Assembly (NCBI GenBank): GCA_020721485.1
Contig: DYMR01000088.1
Location: forward strand, 1 to 8,123
DNA: 8,123 nt
Source: Halothiobacillus neapolitanus
Lineage (GTDB): Bacteria > Pseudomonadota > Gammaproteobacteria > Halothiobacillales > Halothiobacillaceae
Direction: 5' to 3'
The notes beneath the pieces were generated by a model. That model worked only from the letters and a program-made list of their open reading frames with translations. It was not told the DNA's origin and did no database searches. Positions within the stretch are counted from its first letter, which is position 1. The number at the start of each line of letters is the position of its first letter. Positions 6,611-8,123 of the stretch are shown here, piece after piece. The translations under genes and the position numbers were made by a program.

Positions 6611-6964
6611 ATGACTACCCCCGACACCCTCGATGAAGTGCCGCTGATTTTTACCGACAACGCCGCGCGCAAGGTCAAAACCCTGATGGATGAAGAGGGC
6701 AACCCGAACCTGAAGCTGCGAGTGTTCATCACCGGCGGCGGATGCTCCGGCTTTCAATACGGCTTCATGTTTGAAGAGGCCGCGCAGGAAGACGACGCGC
6801 AGGTCGAGCGCGGCGGAGTCACGCTGTTGGTCGATCCCATGAGCATTCAATATCTGGAAGGCGCCGAAATTGATTACAAAGAAGATGTAACCGGCGCGCA
6901 GTTCGTGATTCGCAACCCGATGGCCGCCACGACTTGCGGCTGCGGCTCCTCCTTTTCTATTTGA
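6611..6964 (+). CDS. erpA: Iron-sulfur cluster insertion protein ErpA (A-type carrier)
   Basis: ErpA receives Fe-S clusters from the assembly scaffold and delivers them to apoproteins, including isoprenoid-pathway enzymes (IspG/IspH) and respiratory enzymes. The 117-residue protein is close to the 114 residues of E. coli ErpA. It has all three cluster ligands: Cys45 in [12 protein letters not shown], and Cys109 and Cys111 in the C-terminal [11 protein letters not shown]. The segments [17 protein letters not shown] and [16 protein letters not shown] also match ErpA more than IscA or SufA. The ATG at 6611 is preceded by GGGAG at a spacing of about 6 nt. It sits 20 bp after argC and 8 bp before the citrate synthase gene, so all three are probably co-transcribed. 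Nothing in the protein looks unusual. Confidence 0.97.
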   Translation: MTTPDTLDEVPLIFTDNAARKVKTLMDEEGNPNLKLRVFITGGGCSGFQYGFMFEEAAQEDDAQVERGGVTLLVDPMSIQYLEGAEIDYKEDVTGAQFVIRNPMAATTCGCGSSFSI

Positions 6965-6972
6965 GCATCGCC

Positions 6973-8123
6973 ATGGATACCCAACTCGCCTACATTCCCG
7001 GCTTGCAAGGCGTGCCGGCCACGCAATCGCGCATTTCCTTTCTGGATGGTCAGGAAGGCTTGCTGACTTATCGCGGCTACCGCATCGTCGATCTCGCCCG
7101 GCAAAGCACCTTTGAAGAAACCGCTTGGGTGCTCATCAACGGCGAATTGCCCACGCCCGAGCAACTGGCGTGCTTCGATGGCGAGCTGCGGGCGAATCGG
7201 CGCGTGAAATACAATGTCCGCGACATCATGAAGTTCCTGCCGATCGACGGGCATCCGATGGAAGCGCTGCAAACCTGCGTGGCCAGCCTCGGCATGTTCT
7301 ATCCGGGTCAGGAGCGGATGACGGCCAACGGGATCAGCGCCGACAGCGAGTTCGTCGAGCAAATGATCGTCAAAATTCTCGCGAGTATGGCGACCCTGGT
7401 GGCGATGTGGGAACACATTCGCCGGGGCGATGACCCGGTGCCGCCGCGCAAAGACTTAACCTACGCCGAAAATTTTCTGTACATGATGAATGAGCGCGAG
7501 CCGGATCCGGTCGAGGCGCGCATCATGGACGCTTGCCTGGTGCTGCATGCCGAGCACACCATTAATGCGTCTACCTTTTCCGCGCTGGTGTGCGGCTCAA
7601 CGCTCGCTCCGCCTAATTTGGTGGTCGCGTCCGCCATTGGCACGCTGGCCGGCCCCTTGCATGGTGGCGCGAATCAGCGCGTGCTGAATATGCTCGATGA
7701 GATCGGTTCCGCCGCGAAAGTGGCCGACTGGCTCGATCAACGGCTGGCCAACAAACAGGTCGTGTGGGGGTTTGGGCATCGGGAATACAAGGTGAAAGAC
7801 CCGCGCGCCGACATTCTGCAAGGCTTGCTCGAACAGCTGCGCGAACACCGTCAGGGCGATGTGTCGCCGCTGTATGAGGTGGCGATGGAGCTGGAACGCT
7901 GCGCGCAAGAGCGGCTGGCACCCAAGGGCGTCTACCCGAATGTCGATTTTTATTCCGGCCTGCTGTACGAAGCGCTCGGCATCCCGCGCGATCAGTTCAC
8001 CCCGATTTTCGCCATTTCGCGCACGGCGGGCTGGCTGGCGCACTGGAAAGAGCAATTGAACAACAACCGCATTTTCCGCCCCACGCAGGAATATCAGGGG
8101 CACTTACCGCGCGCGTACCAGCC
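6973..8123 (+). CDS. Citrate synthase (short type; partial, 3' end outside window)
   Basis: Citrate synthase condenses acetyl-CoA with oxaloacetate to form citrate. The frame is open from the ATG at 6973 to the window edge, 383 codons, so only a few residues should be missing for this 380-400-residue class. The catalytic set is visible: His230 in LAGPLHGGANQ and His269 in GFGHREYKVKDPR correspond to pig His274 and His320, Asp325 in YPNVDFYSGLL to Asp375. LHAEHTINAST at 191-201 holds a further substrate-binding His. The protein opens directly with IPGLQGVPATQSRISFLDG and lacks the N-terminal extension of the hexameric NADH-sensitive enzymes typical of enterobacteria. It resembles cyanobacterial and Gram-positive-type or 2-methylcitrate synthases, so 2-methylcitrate activity is possible. 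I leave the symbol blank because gltA or prpC cannot be told apart here. The ribosome site is weak (GAGC, overlapping the erpA stop region), suggesting translational coupling to erpA 8 bp upstream. Confidence 0.92.
   Translation, partial: MDTQLAYIPGLQGVPATQSRISFLDGQEGLLTYRGYRIVDLARQSTFEETAWVLINGELPTPEQLACFDGELRANRRVKYNVRDIMKFLPIDGHPMEALQTCVASLGMFYPGQERMTANGISADSEFVEQMIVKILASMATLVAMWEHIRRGDDPVPPRKDLTYAENFLYMMNEREPDPVEARIMDACLVLHAEHTINASTFSALVCGSTLAPPNLVVASAIGTLAGPLHGGANQRVLNMLDEIGSAAKVADWLDQRLANKQVVWGFGHREYKVKDPRADILQGLLEQLREHRQGDVSPLYEVAMELERCAQERLAPKGVYPNVDFYSGLLYEALGIPRDQFTPIFAISRTAGWLAHWKEQLNNNRIFRPTQEYQGHLPRAYQ

Noticed and set aside
6973..8123. Possible frameshifted or missing gene at the right end, where only short open frames stand out
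   Set aside because: Direct translation from 6973 gives one uninterrupted citrate synthase frame to the edge. It is simply cut before its stop codon.

Overview
The window looks like ordinary chromosomal DNA from a moderately GC-rich proteobacterium, most likely a gammaproteobacterium. The pointers are an ErpA-type Fe-S carrier downstream of argC, a UbiK (BMFP-family) ubiquinone accessory factor, the order ubiK-comM next to a P-II gene, and a TorF-family outer-membrane protein. I cannot assign a genus. No insertion sequence, phage gene, CRISPR array, tRNA or rRNA was seen, and the coding style is even throughout.

Layout, left to right. (a) 1-998, minus strand: a TorF-like putative porin is followed 24 bp later by a P-II nitrogen regulator (GlnK-like) that runs off the left edge. 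In front of the porin is a good sigma-54-type (-24/-12) promoter, with two identical TTGGTGCA half-sites further upstream. The pair is therefore probably nitrogen-controlled. An ammonium transporter (amtB) would be expected beyond the left edge, but it is not in the window. (b) 999-1262: a 264-bp divergent intergenic region holding those signals and a short GC-rich tandem repeat with an embedded palindrome. (c) 1263-3093, plus strand: ubiK then comM (YifB family), probably one transcript. (d) 3080-5427, minus strand: a ClC-family anion transporter/channel, then a TlpA/ResA-like thioredoxin-fold lipoprotein. A 13-bp-stem hairpin lies between them. The lipoprotein gene converges on comM and overlaps its last 14 bp. 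(e) 5428-5555: a 128-bp divergent gap with a credible extended -10 promoter for argC. (f) 5556 to the right edge, plus strand: argC (arginine biosynthesis), erpA (Fe-S carrier) and a citrate synthase whose end is cut off. They are separated by only 20 and 8 bp and look like one operon.

The genes are core functions: nitrogen sensing, ubiquinone assembly, natural transformation/branch migration, envelope thiol redox, anion transport, arginine synthesis, Fe-S delivery and TCA-cycle entry. I did not find a clearly undescribed system. The points most worth a second look are the nitrogen-type promoter in front of the porin-glnK pair, the ClC protein with residues altered at several ion/proton pathway positions (including a channel-like Val where exchangers have the inner Glu), and the ComM protein with a shortened, cysteine-free loop.
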